DNA from: Actinernus sp. WN-2022
Lineage: Eukaryota; Cnidaria; Anthozoa; Actiniaria; Actinernidae
Length of the DNA: 64,000 nucleotides
Direction of reading: 5' to 3'
Assembly: GCA_030867875.1 (NCBI GenBank)
Contig: JAOWCC010001634.1
Location: 98,559,321 to 98,623,320 of the forward strand
A program made the position numbers and the translations under genes. Shown piece after piece: positions 44,598 to 56,621 of the stretch. Position 1 is the first letter of the stretch. Every line of letters begins with the position of its first letter. The notes under the pieces were generated by a model. It made no database searches. It was not told the DNA's origin and saw nothing but the letters and a program-made list of their open reading frames with translations.

Positions 44598-44740
44598 GAA
44601 GGGTAGCATTATATTTGTCCGTTGTTCAGTGACCTGGCCGTAAAAAAACAATCTAAACACCCTAAATTCATCCGTTGTTGTCAGTTAATAAAAAAATGTA
44701 CAGTTACGGCATGTCTAAAACGCAGGTAACGGGTAGGTTA
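44598..44740. repeat. Repeat shared with 46080-46200
   Basis: AGCATTATATTTGTC(C/T)GTTGTT and GTGACCTGGCC are shared in direct orientation with 46150-46195. GTCTAAAACGCAGGTAACGG is shared in inverse orientation with 46085-46110. It looks like two rearranged copies of one element. Confidence 0.45.
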
Positions 44741-44844
44741 AGTTAATTTCAAGTTAATTTAAATTAATTTAATTTAAAAAAGAGAAATATACACCATTAT
44801 CCTGACCAGTGATAATCATTTACATTTGTTCTGTTTAACCATTC

Positions 44845-45075
44845 GAAGGTGCATGGAGAATCTCAACACGCTTAAAGCCCTTCTATGGAGGTTTCCGAGG
44901 GCCTACGATTTATCGTCCTTATCCGAGACGACGTGAAGGTCTAACCGTTTACTGTTGGATTATGTAAAGGCAGCACCTTCTGCTCGGTTATTTTAAGATC
45001 CTGAGTGTTGGTCCGGTCGGGGTTCCCGCTCGACAGACCCGGCGCTTAACCACTGAGCTAACCGGCAGGCAGTAA
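44845..45075 (-). mobile_element. tRNA-derived SINE in gene B intron
   Basis: On the minus strand the head reads GCCGGTTAGCTCAGTGGTTA (A box) and continues through CGCCGGGTCTGTCGAGCGGG to CCGACCGGACCAACACTC, followed by an unrelated body. The B box is degenerate. It is a SINE head, not a working tRNA gene. Confidence 0.6.
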
Positions 45076-45079
45076 AATG

Positions 45080-46888
45080 ATCGGAAACGGAATTTGTGGC
45101 TGCGGTAAGTAGCTAGCGTTACGTCACGACCCCGCATAAGAACGGCTATGAAGGAGCAACAATCATGGACAACAATGTTGGGACAGTCGACAAAAAATAC
45201 TATTAAATAAAAATAGAAATACCTGACGCACAGTTAACACAGCTGAAGCTTCCCAAACCCGTGAATAAATTTCCAGATTGAACGTGCTCTTATAACAACA
45301 TTTGAAGGGGGGAGGGGCGGAGTGGGGATTAATGTAAAGCGGCAGAGTAAGAAAGCTAAAATACGGTTTCGACGTTGATTGTTAACACTTTTCTTGCTCT
45401 ATTGATAATCATACTTGGCCAATGATCATGGATAACCTATCTTACATATTCCCGAAGTAGATAAGCAAGCGATTAATTTAATGATAAAATTTTGTGAGAC
45501 GTTTTGGTGGTCTTATTAATAAAATTCCCCAACTCGCAATCGATCGCTTTAAAATGCATTGGACAACATAAAGACACAGAGACTGATCAATACAATAAGT
45601 AAACTTTATTTTGAAGTTCAAAGGTTTCGAATTTGCCGTATGGATTTCGATATTAGAAATTACATGGTCCAAAAAATCTGAAAGATCGGCCAAAATCACT
45701 TGGGCCATGGACCTATTAACTAACAAATTATAAGTGGCGTGCCAGGGTTGTTTTCCCTTTCGTCTGGTTCTTAATGGCCTGGCCTGAGAATCCAGATGCG
45801 TTCTCATCGATTGGAAGCTGATACTAACCCATATGTTTAATCATTCAGTGCTTACGTTTCAGGAAATTAAGCATGCATATGCTTCAAAACTGATTGCTGT
45901 TTGTCCAACTTCATGCTACGTTTGCTTGTTTTACACCAAAGATACGTAGAAGCTAAGATATTATATAACGAATGCTGGAAAAAAAACTTTTTCGAGAGAC
46001 GAGTCTTATTCAACAGCAATCCACACATGACCACAGGGAGTCCACTGTAAAATTAGGATGCGTTCTAAAAAAAAAATCACTTACCCGTTACCTGCGTTTT
46101 AGACACACCGGTCGCATTAGGGTTTGGATTAGTTCATAGGACCATCGAAGAAGCATTATATTTGTCTGTTGTTTAGTGACTTAGCCATATATATAAAAAC
46201 CCAAAGTTAGCGACTAGCTCTAAACTCCCTAACTTAGTGAACAGTGATTGATTGGTATATTTGGTATCTTCTTTTCTTTAATCCAAGTTCTGTCAGTATT
46301 TTAGCTCAGTGATTACTCTGTAAAAGTCGGTTCGTTTGACAGTTTTTTTCGAAGTTTGAATGAAACCATAAAGTACACCTGATCATCTAAAATTTAGCAT
46401 TCTATAATACTTCCATTGAGTTGCTACAGGTTTCATAAAAGAATGCAGAGTCAACACAAACTCCGTCTGTATTTTCGTCTGTGTTATCGTCCGTGTTATA
46501 TTTTTCAGTCCGACTTCGTTAGCAGTGCGCATACGTGAATAAATTTAATAGATTTGCATAACACCTAGCGTCGTAGTTATATTAGTGATCTAAATGACCA
46601 CCACGTTTTACAGCATAGTCAGTTCCTATTTATTCTGATTGGACCATTATACTGTAGCTCCATTGTTTATGCCAGTACTGCTCGTTAAATTTTTGGGGTT
46701 AGAGAGTTTTGTATTGTCGAGTAAGCCAATACTGTGGGACCATGGTTGTAATTCCATTTAAATGAACTTAACAATAATGTACCCGATATAACTTTATTTA
46801 AAGCAATCAACGTTTTTTTCCATTTTCCTGTTTTAAGCTATGTGCAAGGAAAGAAACAATTTGAGAAAGAACATGGAGAATAGGATAC
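45080..46888 (-). other. Rest of gene B intron
   Basis: The intron between the two-Ig and FReD exons runs 46888-43635 with gtatcc and acacag ends. In this part only the repeat at 46080-46200 is recognised; no additional exon with matching phase-1 splice sites was found. Confidence 0.5.
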
Positions 46889-47428
46889 CTTGTACATCCA
46901 GCTTTGTAGCCGCCTCTACTCTCGACACTCCAGCACCAGTAGCCGTACACAAGCATATTCCAGCGTCTGACACTTGTAGATTGTTAATCGTCAGAGTTCC
47001 ATCTCTCACTTGAGATCTACCAGCAGGCAAATCTCCCACCAGTCGTCTCCATGTTATGAACGTTACATAATCGGCTTTAACTCGACAAGTCATGGAGACG
47101 GCCCTCCCTTGTTGTGCTAAAGTCGTATTGGACGGCTTTATGGTAAATGTTGGAATTTGTAGGACAACAAGGAGTGTTTTACCAGTGGATGATCCAATGA
47201 GATTTTCTGCTTTGCACACATAGATACCTGTATCTTGAAGCTGAGTTTGGATAAGACTTAGTTGTCCATCCTTGATGATGATAGAGCGCGCCCGCGGTAA
47301 CTGAGAAGTTGCCTTCGACCACGTGACTTTAGGAGTGGGGAATCCAGACACGTGACATGTTGGTAAAGTGACGTTGTCACCATTTTTGACGTAGATTGGT
47401 TCGTTGTCAAGCGACAGACGAGGAGCAA
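46889..47428 (-). CDS. Gene B exon with two Ig domains (CniFL-like)
   Basis: This 540-nt exon has the same length, splice sites (tttTAG before 47428; CAAG/gtatcc at 46889/46888) and phase 1-1 as 1897-2436. It encodes two Ig domains. Ig1 is standard (LPTCHVSGFP, VTWSK, DTGIYVCKAE). Ig2 keeps its Cys-Trp-Cys core (MTCRVKA, FITWRR, CTA), but the usual Tyr two residues before the second Cys is itself Cys (DAGICLCTA). The exon is followed 3.25 kb downstream by the FReD exon. No collagen or signal exon is visible between 47429 and the satellite, so the 5' part lies beyond the window, was lost, or is unrecognised. The product would be a lectin-like extracellular protein paralogous to gene A. Confidence 0.82.
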
Positions 47429-47690
47429 CTAAAAATAACTGAAAAAATAACTGTTATACTTTGATTTACATAGTTTATAGTTTGTACTGTTAGTTTCAAT
47501 CCCTGATTTTCCACTATCCACAAGAAATGCAACATCTAACATATTCTGAAAAAGAATCCTTTACCTCACAAAGTTAATATAGTCTTGCATAATATTTGTG
47601 TGTAAAGATTTAAGATTGATACCATGAATTTCCAGATCTTCGAAACATATCACACTACATGTAAGGTGGAAAGATACCGTGTCTTATAGA
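47429..47690 (-). repeat. Duplicated intron flank of the two-Ig exon
   Basis: About 260 bp upstream of the exon align base for base, with scattered changes and small gaps, to 2437-2700 (TGATTTACATAGTTTA, CCCTGATTTTCCACTATCC, CTTGCATAATATTTGTGTG). Homology then stops, which marks one edge of the segmental duplication. Confidence 0.75.
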
Positions 47691-47822
47691 ATCAGTTGAT
47701 GGTAATAGAGATATTTACAATAGGTATTATTACGTCAGTATACATATATAATATAAATGAAGACGAAGACGACGAGGCCATCATCGGAACTTTTACTACC
47801 TTGAAGTTATTCGAAATCGGGA

Positions 47823-48070
47823 TGCCAGGGTGGCGCAGTAGTTAAGCGCTTCGTCTCTCACCTCTGTGGCCCAGGTTCGATTCCCGGTCCCTCCGCCATA
47901 TGTGAGTTGAGTTTGTTGGTATCTCGCCCTTGCTCCCGGGTTCTCCTGTTTTCCTCCCTCCACAAAAACCAACACGCTAAATTCCAATTTGATCTGTGAT
48001 TTAGCCGGGTCCTGGCTTTGATCAGCCTGTATGGCTGGTTTTGAGTCAAATCATACACACAAGGTGTTTG
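47823..48070 (+). mobile_element. tRNA-derived SINE upstream of gene B exon
   Basis: The head has an A box TGGCGCAGTAGTTAAGCG (from 47831) and a B box GGTTCGATTCC (47874-47884), close to pol III consensus. An unrelated body continues to about 48070. The 5' arm does not pair as a tRNA acceptor stem. Confidence 0.75.
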
Positions 48071-48189
48071 CTGGAACGCGTCTAATCTCCATCCAATCAG
48101 AATGGATCAAACAGCGTGACTATTTCTCGACAGCACACCGCATCATATTTGCTGGTTCGGACAGTTTCGAAAGCTGCATATTCATTCCT

Positions 48190-48480
48190 GTTCTATAGTT
48201 GGCACGGATTTTCGCATGATCGTTACGAAAAGAAAGGAAAATCAACTTTACATCTGCTGGGTTTGGAATCTGGGCGATGTGACATACTCGGTGAAGGAAA
48301 TGGTCGAAATTCAAATGACAATGAACAGCACTCCAGGAAATATAGAGAAGAGAAGATTGTTGATTTTTGTAAATCTAAGCTTCGTTTGGATCTCACACAG
48401 TGACGATATCGATCGAGCTCATCGCGTCGGATGCCAACAAAGTGACAGACCAAGATCCAGTATTGTCAAGTTCAAGAGGT
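48190..48480 (+). pseudogene. LINE ORF1 remnant (RNA-binding domain)
   Basis: The fragment reads KIVDFCKSKLRLDLTQ, then after a one-base frame change DDIDRAHRVGCQQSDRPRSS and IVKFKR. The phrase 'DIDRAHRVG ... R..IVKF' is characteristic of the C-terminal domain of LINE ORF1 (chaperone) proteins. It is a short decayed piece. Confidence 0.5.
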
Positions 48481-48888
48481 AACACGGGTAGTAAAATATC
48501 GGTGTACAAGCAAAGAGGGGAGCGAGTAATGTCAAGTAAGTATGGTCATCGGATGGGAAGATATTCATTCGTAATCAGGACGACCGTATTGCGCGTATTA
48601 GAAGTATGGACCACTTCGAAAGATTTGACTTAATTTGATTCCACTGTGGGCATTTTCTGCGTTACTTTGTCTTGGAACTCATTTTGTACTTGAACTACAT
48701 CAATGACAATCAGTTCTTCATATTCTTTACTTTTAAGTGTTTGCTGTTTTCTCAGCGTCAGTGTTCGTTACTTTATTTATATACTTATGTGTTCTTCTGT
48801 GCAGCAGGAGGTAAGTTATTTATTGATATGCTCAACTAAAAGTCGATTAAGGTATGCTAACCGCCGTGGGGAGCGAGTAGCAGCTGAC

Positions 48889-48913
48889 GTTTCGAGCGCT
48901 AGCACTTCGTCAG
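48889..48913 (-). ncRNA. Hammerhead-ribozyme-like core motif
   Basis: On the minus strand CTGACGA (48913-48907) is followed by a short self-complementary segment AGTGC-TA-GCGCT and then CGAAAC (to 48889). This is the order of the hammerhead CUGANGA / stem II / GAAA core. The flanks CTGACG and CGTCAG are also complementary. I cannot identify a convincing stem III or cleavage site, so activity is unproven; it may be the remnant of a Penelope-like or retrozyme element. Confidence 0.3.
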
Positions 48914-49439
48914 AGCAAAAGAGGGAATTGTGGGTGGGGAAACGGTTTATACATATTGTTGAGTGCATGATTACCGCTGAGGAAACATGTACTCGGATCA
49001 ATTATGATCAAACGAAATTGCGCCTACAATAGAAATGCTAATAGCCGCATTACAATAAAGAGTGTCGATGAATAAAGTGAAGAAACATGGTGATCTAAGT
49101 ATGAAAGAATACGCGAATTATGAAATTAAATGCACGAAAAGTGTTCATTAATACCGTTAGGTGCCTAATTAAAGTGCCTAATTTGAAATAAAGTTCTGTA
49201 CTTTGTGTTTACGAGTTTCGGTAGTACCTTCATGAAGAAAAATGCCGCATATATTGATGTGATTAATAGAAACTCGCTTCTTAAGACGTCGTTTTCCATC
49301 TGCTACAAATTTATGGCATAATATAAATGGTGAGACACGTAATTTGGAGTCCATGGGTTTATTCAAGAAAGCTCTAATAAATCATTTTAATATTCCACTA
49401 TATATGTAATATAAGTTATGACCATGTTATTGATAGGTA

Positions 49440-49770
49440 CTCCTCTATTTTGCACACACGTCTTCGCTTAGATAACTGCGCCCTTAATTACCATCATTTT
49501 TAGCCATCAATTGTAAACCATCATGCATCCGTGGATCTAATTTTGAAAATGTCAATCACCTTTTTATTCATTGTCCTCCTTTTGCTGCCCTGAGATTAAT
49601 CTTACTTTGCTCAGCTGCACGGGTCCTTGGTGACAGATGGTCTCACTTGTCGGAGTCTCAAAAGATTGACATATTTTTGTATGGCTCAATTTATTTAACG
49701 ACTACTCACAATATTGACATATTTTATCATGCCCAATGTTCTATTCAAAAATCAAAACGTTTTCAGTGAA
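49440..49770 (+). pseudogene. C-terminal end of a LINE reverse transcriptase
   Basis: Two adjoining frames read HTRLRLDNCALNYHHF and, after a frameshift near 49500, LAINCKPSCIRG...NVNHLFIHCPPFAALR...KIDIFLYGS...QKSKRFQ and a stop. The Cys/His block followed by 'HLFIHCP' and an 'ILLYG'-like line is typical of the tail of non-LTR ORF2 proteins. The AT-rich 49770-50050 may be its 3' UTR. Confidence 0.55.
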
Positions 49771-52700
49771 AAATACCGACAAGACAGCCTTCTGTCAGCC
49801 TCCATTATCTACATATCCTTTATTGTTATTGTTATAATTATTGTTAGTGTTATCCATTGTTGTTATATTATTGCTATTGTTCCTACCTGTATTTGTATGT
49901 CCCTTCGTCACACTTGTAAATTAATGCTCTTGTGGCAAACGCCGAGAATATATACATTTAAATTAAAACATAAAAAAGCAAAACATTATACCCACGAGTT
50001 CTCCATTGGGAGACACTTTTGTGCCCACTTCGATTACGCGCCCTTTAACATCATCAATGGATTAAATTGGAGAAAGGATTGAAGTAAAAATCAACATAAT
50101 TCAAAAATGGTCAAATCTGGATTTTTCTAGTCAGACCGGGTAGGCAAAAAATATTGGATTTCTGACAAAAATAAAAAAAACACTCAATATGCTTCAAAAT
50201 GATCTCAAACAATCTCCTGGTAGCTTCAGAACATCAATGGATTAAGTGAAGTAAAAATGAACATAATTCAAAAATGGTTAAATCTGCATTTTTTAGCCAG
50301 CCAAAAAATCTTGGATTTCTGACAAAAATAAAAAAAACACTCAATATGCTTCAAAATGATCTCAAACAATCTCCTGGTAGCTTCAAAACATCAATGGATT
50401 AAGTTGGAGAAAGGATTGAAGTAAAAATCAACATAATTCAAAAATGGTTAAATCTGGATTTTTTAGCCAGCCAAAAAATCTTGCATTTCTGACAAAAATA
50501 AAAAAACACTCAATATGCTTGAAAATGATCTCAAACAATCTCCTGGTAGATTCAAAACGTCAATGGATTAAGTTGGAGAAAGGATTGAAGTAAAAATGAA
50601 CATAATTCAAAAATGGTCAAATCTGGCATTTTTTAGCCAGACCGGATAGGCAAAAATCTTGGTTTTCTGACAAAATAAAAAAAAACACTCAATATGCTTC
50701 AAAATGATCTCAAACAATCTCATGGTAGCTTCAAAACATCAATGAATTAACTTGGAGAAAGGGTTGAAGTAAAAATGAACATAATTGAAAAATGTTTAAA
50801 TCTGGATTTTTTAGAATGACCGGGCAAAATATCTTCGATTTCTGACAAAATAAAAAAACACTCAATATGCTTCAAAATGATCTCAAACAATCTCCTGGTA
50901 TCACCAGAACATCAATGGATTAAGTTGGAGAAAGGATTGAAGTAAAAATGAACATAATTGAAAAATGGTTAAATCTGGATTTTTTTAGACTGACCGGGCA
51001 AAATATCTTCGATTTCTGACAAAAATAAAAAAACACTCAATATGCTTCAAAATGATCTCAAACAATCTCCTGGTAGATTCAAAACATCAATGGATTAAGT
51101 TGGGGAAAGGATTGAATGAAAAATGAACATAATTCAAATATGGTTAAATCTGGATTTTTTAGCCAGACCGGGTAGGCAAAAAATCTTGGATTTCTGACAA
51201 AAATAAAAAAACACTCAATATGCTTCAAAATGATCTCAAACAATGTCATGGTAGCTTCAAAACATCAATGAATTAACTTGGAGAAAGGGTTGAAGTAAAA
51301 ATCAACATAATTGAAAAATGGTTTAATCTGGATTTTTTAGCGAGCCAAAAAATCTTGGATTTCTGACAAAAATAAAAAAACACTCAATATGCTTCAAAAT
51401 GATCTCAAACAATCTCCTGGTAGGATCAGAACATCAATGGATTAAGTTGGGGAAAGGATTGAAGTAAAAATGAACATAATTGAAAAATGGTTAAATCTGG
51501 ATTTTTTAGACTGACCGGGCAAAATATCTTCGATTTCTGACAAAAATAAAAAAAACTCAATATGCTTCAAAATGATCTCAAACAATCTCCTGGTATCACC
51601 AGAACATCAATGGATTAAGTTGGGGAAAGGATTGAATGAAAAATGAACATAATTCAAAAATGGTCAAATCTGCATTTTTTAGCCAGACCGGATAGGCAAA
51701 AATCTTGGATTTCTGACAAAATAAAAAAAACCACTCAATATGCTTCAAAATGATCTCAAACAATCTCATGGTAGCTTCAAAACATCAATGAATTAACTTG
51801 GAGAAAGGGTTGAAGTAAAAATCAACATAATTGAAAAATGGTTAAATCTGGATTTATTAGCGAGCCAAAAAATCTTGGATTTCTGACAAAAATAAAAACA
51901 CACTCAATATGCTTCAAAATGATCTCAAACAATCTCCTGGTAGGATCAGAACATCAATGGATTAAGTTGGGGAAAGGATTGAAGTAAAAATGAACATAAT
52001 TGAAAAATGTTTAAATCTGGATTTTTTAGACTGACCGGGCAAAATATCTTCGATTTCTGACAAAAATAAAAAAACACTCAATATGCTTCAAAATGATCTC
52101 AAACAATCTCCTGGTATCACCAGAACATCAATGGATTAAGTTGGGGAAAGGATTGAATGAAAAATGAACATAATTCAAATATGGTTAAATCTGGATTTTT
52201 TAGCCAGACCGGGTAGGCAAAAAATCTTGGATTTCTGACAAAAATAAAAAAACACTCAATATGCTTCAAAATGATCTCAAACAATCTCCTTTGTAGCATC
52301 AGAACATCAATGGATTAAGTGAAGTAAAAATGAACATAATCCAAAATGGTTAAATCTGGATTTTTTAGCCAGACCGGGTAGCCAAAAAATCTTGGATTTC
52401 TGACAAAAATAAAAAAACACTCAATATGCTTCAAAATGATCTCAAACAATCTCATGGTAGCTTCAGAACTTCAATGGATTAAGTTGGAGAAAGGATTGAA
52501 GTAAAAATGAACATAATTCAAAAATGGTCAAATCTGCATTTTTTAGCCAGACCGGATAGGCAAAAATCTTGGATTTCTGACAAAATAAAAAAAAAACACT
52601 CAATATGCTTCAAAATGATCTCAAACAATCTCCTGGTAGCTTCAAAACATCAATGGATTAAGTTGGAGAAAGGATTGAAGTAAAAATCAACATAATTCAA

Positions 52701-53250
52701 AAATGATTAAATCTGGATTTTTTAGCCAGCCAAAAAATCTTGGATTTCTGACAAAAATAAAAAAAAACCTCAATATGCTTGAAAATGATCTCAAACAATC
52801 TCCTGGTAGATTCAAAACGTCAATGGATTAAGTTGGAGAAAGGATTGAAGTAAAAATGAACATAATTCAAAAATGGTCAAATCTGCATTTTTTAGCCAGA
52901 CCGGATAGGCAAAAATCTTGGATTTCTGACAAAATAAAAAAAAAAACTCAATATGCTTCAAAATGATCTCAAACAATCTCATGGTAGCTTCAAAACATCA
53001 ATGAATTAACTTGGAGAAAGGGTTGAAGTAAAAATCAACATAATTGAAAAATGGTTAAATCTGGATTTTTTAGAATGACCGGGCAAAATATCTTCGATTT
53101 CTGACAAAAATAAAAAAACACTCAATATGCTTCAAAATGATCTCAAACAATCTCCTGGTATCACCAGAACATCAATGGATTAAGTTGGAGAAAGGATTGA
53201 AGTAAAAATAGACATAATTCAAAAATGGTCAAATCTGGATTTTTTAGCCA

Positions 53251-53493
53251 GTGTTTATCCTTCATAACGCATACCTGAATATCCGCTTCCTTTCTCAACA
53301 CCTTCATAACACGTACCTCAATATCTTCCTGTCTCCACACATCAGAAGCAGTGTCTATCTTGTTTAGATGAGTTATGTTGTCAGGTCCCAGGAACTCCAT
53401 GGCCAGTAGGTACATATCCAGTCGAGATATCGATATCGTTTAGAAGTTTATTCTGCATTTAAGGTACCGACGATTATGATAATTAGTAGAGAT
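53251..53493 (-). repeat. Embedded exon-like segment, unit 1 copy a
   Basis: Non-satellite DNA interrupts a monomer between GCCAG and CGGGTAGG. On the minus strand it encodes YLLAMEFLGPDNITHLNKID..., then two related phrases (DIEVRVMKV, DIQVCVMKD). Both phrases coincide with donor-like sites (GAG/GTACGT and CAG/GTATGC). The frame opens at 53415 and runs on into satellite to 53161 (84 codons). The family is not recognised. Confidence 0.7.
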
Positions 53494-55091
53494 CGGGTAG
53501 GGAAAAAAGCTTGAATTTCTGACAAATAAATAAAAACCACACAATATGCTTCAAAATGATCTCAAACAATCTCCAGCTATCTTCAGAACATCAATGGATT
53601 AAGTTGGGGAAAGTATTGAAGTAGAAATCAACATAATTCCAAAATGCTCAAATCTGGATTTTTTAGCCAGACCGGGTAGGCAAAAAATATTGCATTTCTG
53701 ACAAAAATAAAAAAACCACTCAATATGCTTCAAAATGATCTCAAACAATCTCCTGCTATCTTCAGAACATCAATGGATTAAGTTGGGGAAAGGATTGAAG
53801 TAGAAATCAACATAATTCAAAAATGCTCAAATCTGGATTTTTTTTGCCAGATTGGGTAGGCAAAAAATATTGCATTTCTGACAACAACAAAAAACACTCA
53901 ATATGCTTCAAAATGATCTCAAACAATCTCCTGGTAGCTTCAGAACATCAATGGATTAAGTTGGAGAAAGGATTGAAGTAAAAATCAACATAATTCCAAA
54001 ATGCTCAAATCTGGATTTTTTAGCCAGACCGGGTAGGCAAAAAATATTGCATTTCTGACAAAAATAAAAGAAACACTCAATATGCTTCAAAATGATCTCA
54101 AACAATCTCCTGCTATCTTCAGAACATCAATGGATTAAGTTGGGGAAAGGATTGAAGTAGAAATCAACATAATTCCAAAATGCTCAAATCTGGATTTTTC
54201 GCCAGACCGGGTAGGCAAAAAATATTGCATTTCTGACAAAAATAAAAAAAACACTCAATATGCTTCAAAATGATCTCAAACAATCTCCTGGTAGCTTCAA
54301 AACATCAATGGATTAAGTTGGATTAAGTTGGAGAAAGGATTGAAGTAAAAATCAACATAATTCAAAAATGGTTAAATCTGGATTTTTTAGCCAGCCAAAA
54401 AATCTTGGATTTCTGACAAAAATAAAAAAACACTCAATATGCTTGAAAATGATCTCAAACAATCTCCTGGTAGATTCAAAACGTCAATGGATTAAGTTGG
54501 AGAAAGGATTGAAGTAAAAATGAACATAATTCAAAAATGGTCAAATCTGCATTTTTTAGCCAGACCGGATAGGCAAAAATCTTGGATTTCTGACAAAATA
54601 AAAAAAAACACTCAATATGCTTCAAAATGATCTCAAACAATCTCCTGGTAGATTCAAAACGTCAATGGATTAAGTTGGAGAAAGGATTGAAGTAAAAATG
54701 AACATAATTCAAAAATGGTCAAATCTGCATTTTTTAGCCAGACCGGATAGGCAAAAATCTTGGATTTCTGACAAAATAAAAAAAACACTCAATATGCTTC
54801 AAAATGATCTCAAACAATCTCCTGGTAGGATCAGAACATCAATGGATTAAGTTGGGGAAAGGATTGAAGTAAAAATGAACATAATTGAAAAATGGTTAAA
54901 TCTGGATTTTTTAGACTGACCGGGCAAAATATCTTCGATTTCTGACAAAAATAAAAAAACACTCAATATGCTTCAAAATGATCTCAAACGATCTCCTGCT
55001 ATCTTCAGAACTTCAATGGATTAAGTTGGGGAAAGGATTGAAGTAAAAATAGACATAATTCAAAAATGGTCAAATCTGGATTTTTTAGCCA

Positions 55092-55334
55092 GTGTTTATC
55101 CTTCATAACGCATACCTGAATATCCGCTTCCTTTCTCAACACCTTCATTACACGTACCTCAATATCTTCCTGTCTCCACACATCAGAAGCAGTGTCTATC
55201 TTGTTTAGATGAGTTATGTTGTCAGGTCCCAGGAACTCCATGGCCAGTAGGTACATATCCAGTCGAGATATCGATATCGTTTAGAAGTTTATTCTGCATT
55301 TAAGGTACCGACGATTATGATAATTAGTAGAGAT
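55092..55334 (-). repeat. Embedded exon-like segment, unit 1 copy b
   Basis: Same segment as 53251-53493, 1841 bp further on. It differs by a silent change (CATTACACG for CATAACACG). The frame starts at 55256 and ends in satellite at 55005. Confidence 0.7.
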
Positions 55335-56378
55335 CGGGTAGGGAAAAAAGCTTGAATTTCTGACAAAAAAATTAAAACCACACAATATGCTTCAAAATGA
55401 TCTCAAACAATCTCCTGCTATCTTCAGAACATCAATGGATTAAGTTGGAGAAAGGATTGAAGTAAAAATGAACATAATTCAAAAATGGTCAAATCTGCAT
55501 TTTTTAGCCAGACCGGATAGGCAAAAATCTTGGATTTCTGACAAAATAAAAAAAAACACTCAATATGCTTCAAAATGATCTCAAACAATCTCATGGTAGC
55601 TTCAAAACATCAATGAATTAACTTGGAGAAAGGGTTGAAGTAAAAATCAACATAATTGAAAAATGGTTAAATCTGGATTTTTTAGCCAGCCAAAAAATCT
55701 TGGATTTCTGACAAAAATAAAAAAACACTCAATATGCTTGAAAATGATCTCAAACAATCTCCTGGTAGATTCAAAACGTCAATGGATTAAGTTGGAGAAA
55801 GGATTGAAGTAAAAATGAACATAATTCAAAAATGGTCAAATCTGCATTTTTTAGCCAGACCGGATAGGCAAAAATCTTGGATTTCTGCCAAAATAATAAA
55901 AAACACTCAATATGCTTCAAAATGATCTCAAACAATCTCATGGTAGCTTCAAAACATCAATGAATTAACTTGGAGAAAGGGTTGAAGTAAAAATCAACAT
56001 AATTGAAAAATGGTTAAATCTGGATTTTTTAGCGAGCCAAAAAATCTTGGATTTCTGACAAAAATAAAAAAACACTCAATATGCTTCAAAATGATCTCAA
56101 ACAATCTCCTGGTAGGATCAGAACATCAATGGATTAAGTTGGGGAAAGGATTGAAGTAAAAATGAACAAAATTGAAAAATGGTTAAATCTGGATTTTTTA
56201 GACTGACCGGGCAAAATATCTTCGATTTCTGACAAAAATAAAAAAACACTCAATATGCTTCAAAATGATCTCAAACGATCTCCTGCTATCTTCAGAACTT
56301 CAATGGATTAAGTTGGGGAAAGGATTGAAGTAAAAATAGACATATTTCAAAAATGGTCAAATCTGGATTTTTTAGCCA

Positions 56379-56621
56379 GTGTTTATCCTTCATAACGCAT
56401 ACCTGAATATCCGCTTCCTTTCTCAACACCTTCATAACACGTACCTCAATATCTTCCTGTCTCCACACATCAGAAGCAGTGTCTATCTTGTTTAGATAAG
56501 TTATGTTGTCAGGTCCCAGGAACTCCATGGCCAGTAGGTACATATCCAGTCGAGATATCGATATCGTTTAGAAGTTTATTCTGCATTTAAGGTACCGACG
56601 ATTATGATAATTAGTAGAGAT
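56379..56621 (-). repeat. Embedded exon-like segment, unit 1 copy c
   Basis: Same segment, 1287 bp after copy b. It has a coding change (His to Tyr in NIT-H-LNK, AGATAAGTT on the plus strand) and GGGCAAAAAG at its edge. The frame is 56543 to 56292. Confidence 0.7.

Noticed and set aside
45478..45807. 109-codon minus-strand frame in the gene B intron
   Set aside because: No phase-1 splice sites or Ig/collagen/FReD features; composition is not protein-like.
1..47428. Genes A and B as one long gene
   Set aside because: The FReD exon at 42997-43634 has a stop and a poly(A) signal, and a plausible promoter and start exon for gene A lie downstream at 28.5-28.8 kb.
47823..47900. Functional tRNA gene
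   Set aside because: A and B boxes are present but the acceptor stem does not pair and a non-tRNA body follows, so it is a SINE head. The same applies to 43799-43853 and 45010-45075.
49714..50082. Open frame of 122 codons with a hydrophobic stretch
   Set aside because: It overlaps the AT-rich tail of a LINE remnant and runs into satellite; the hydrophobic residues come from TTATT-type low-complexity DNA and no domain is recognisable.
52117..52299. 60-codon minus-strand frame, repeated at 58475-58657
   Set aside because: It is satellite sequence read through two monomers; the copy exists only because of the 6358-bp repeat.
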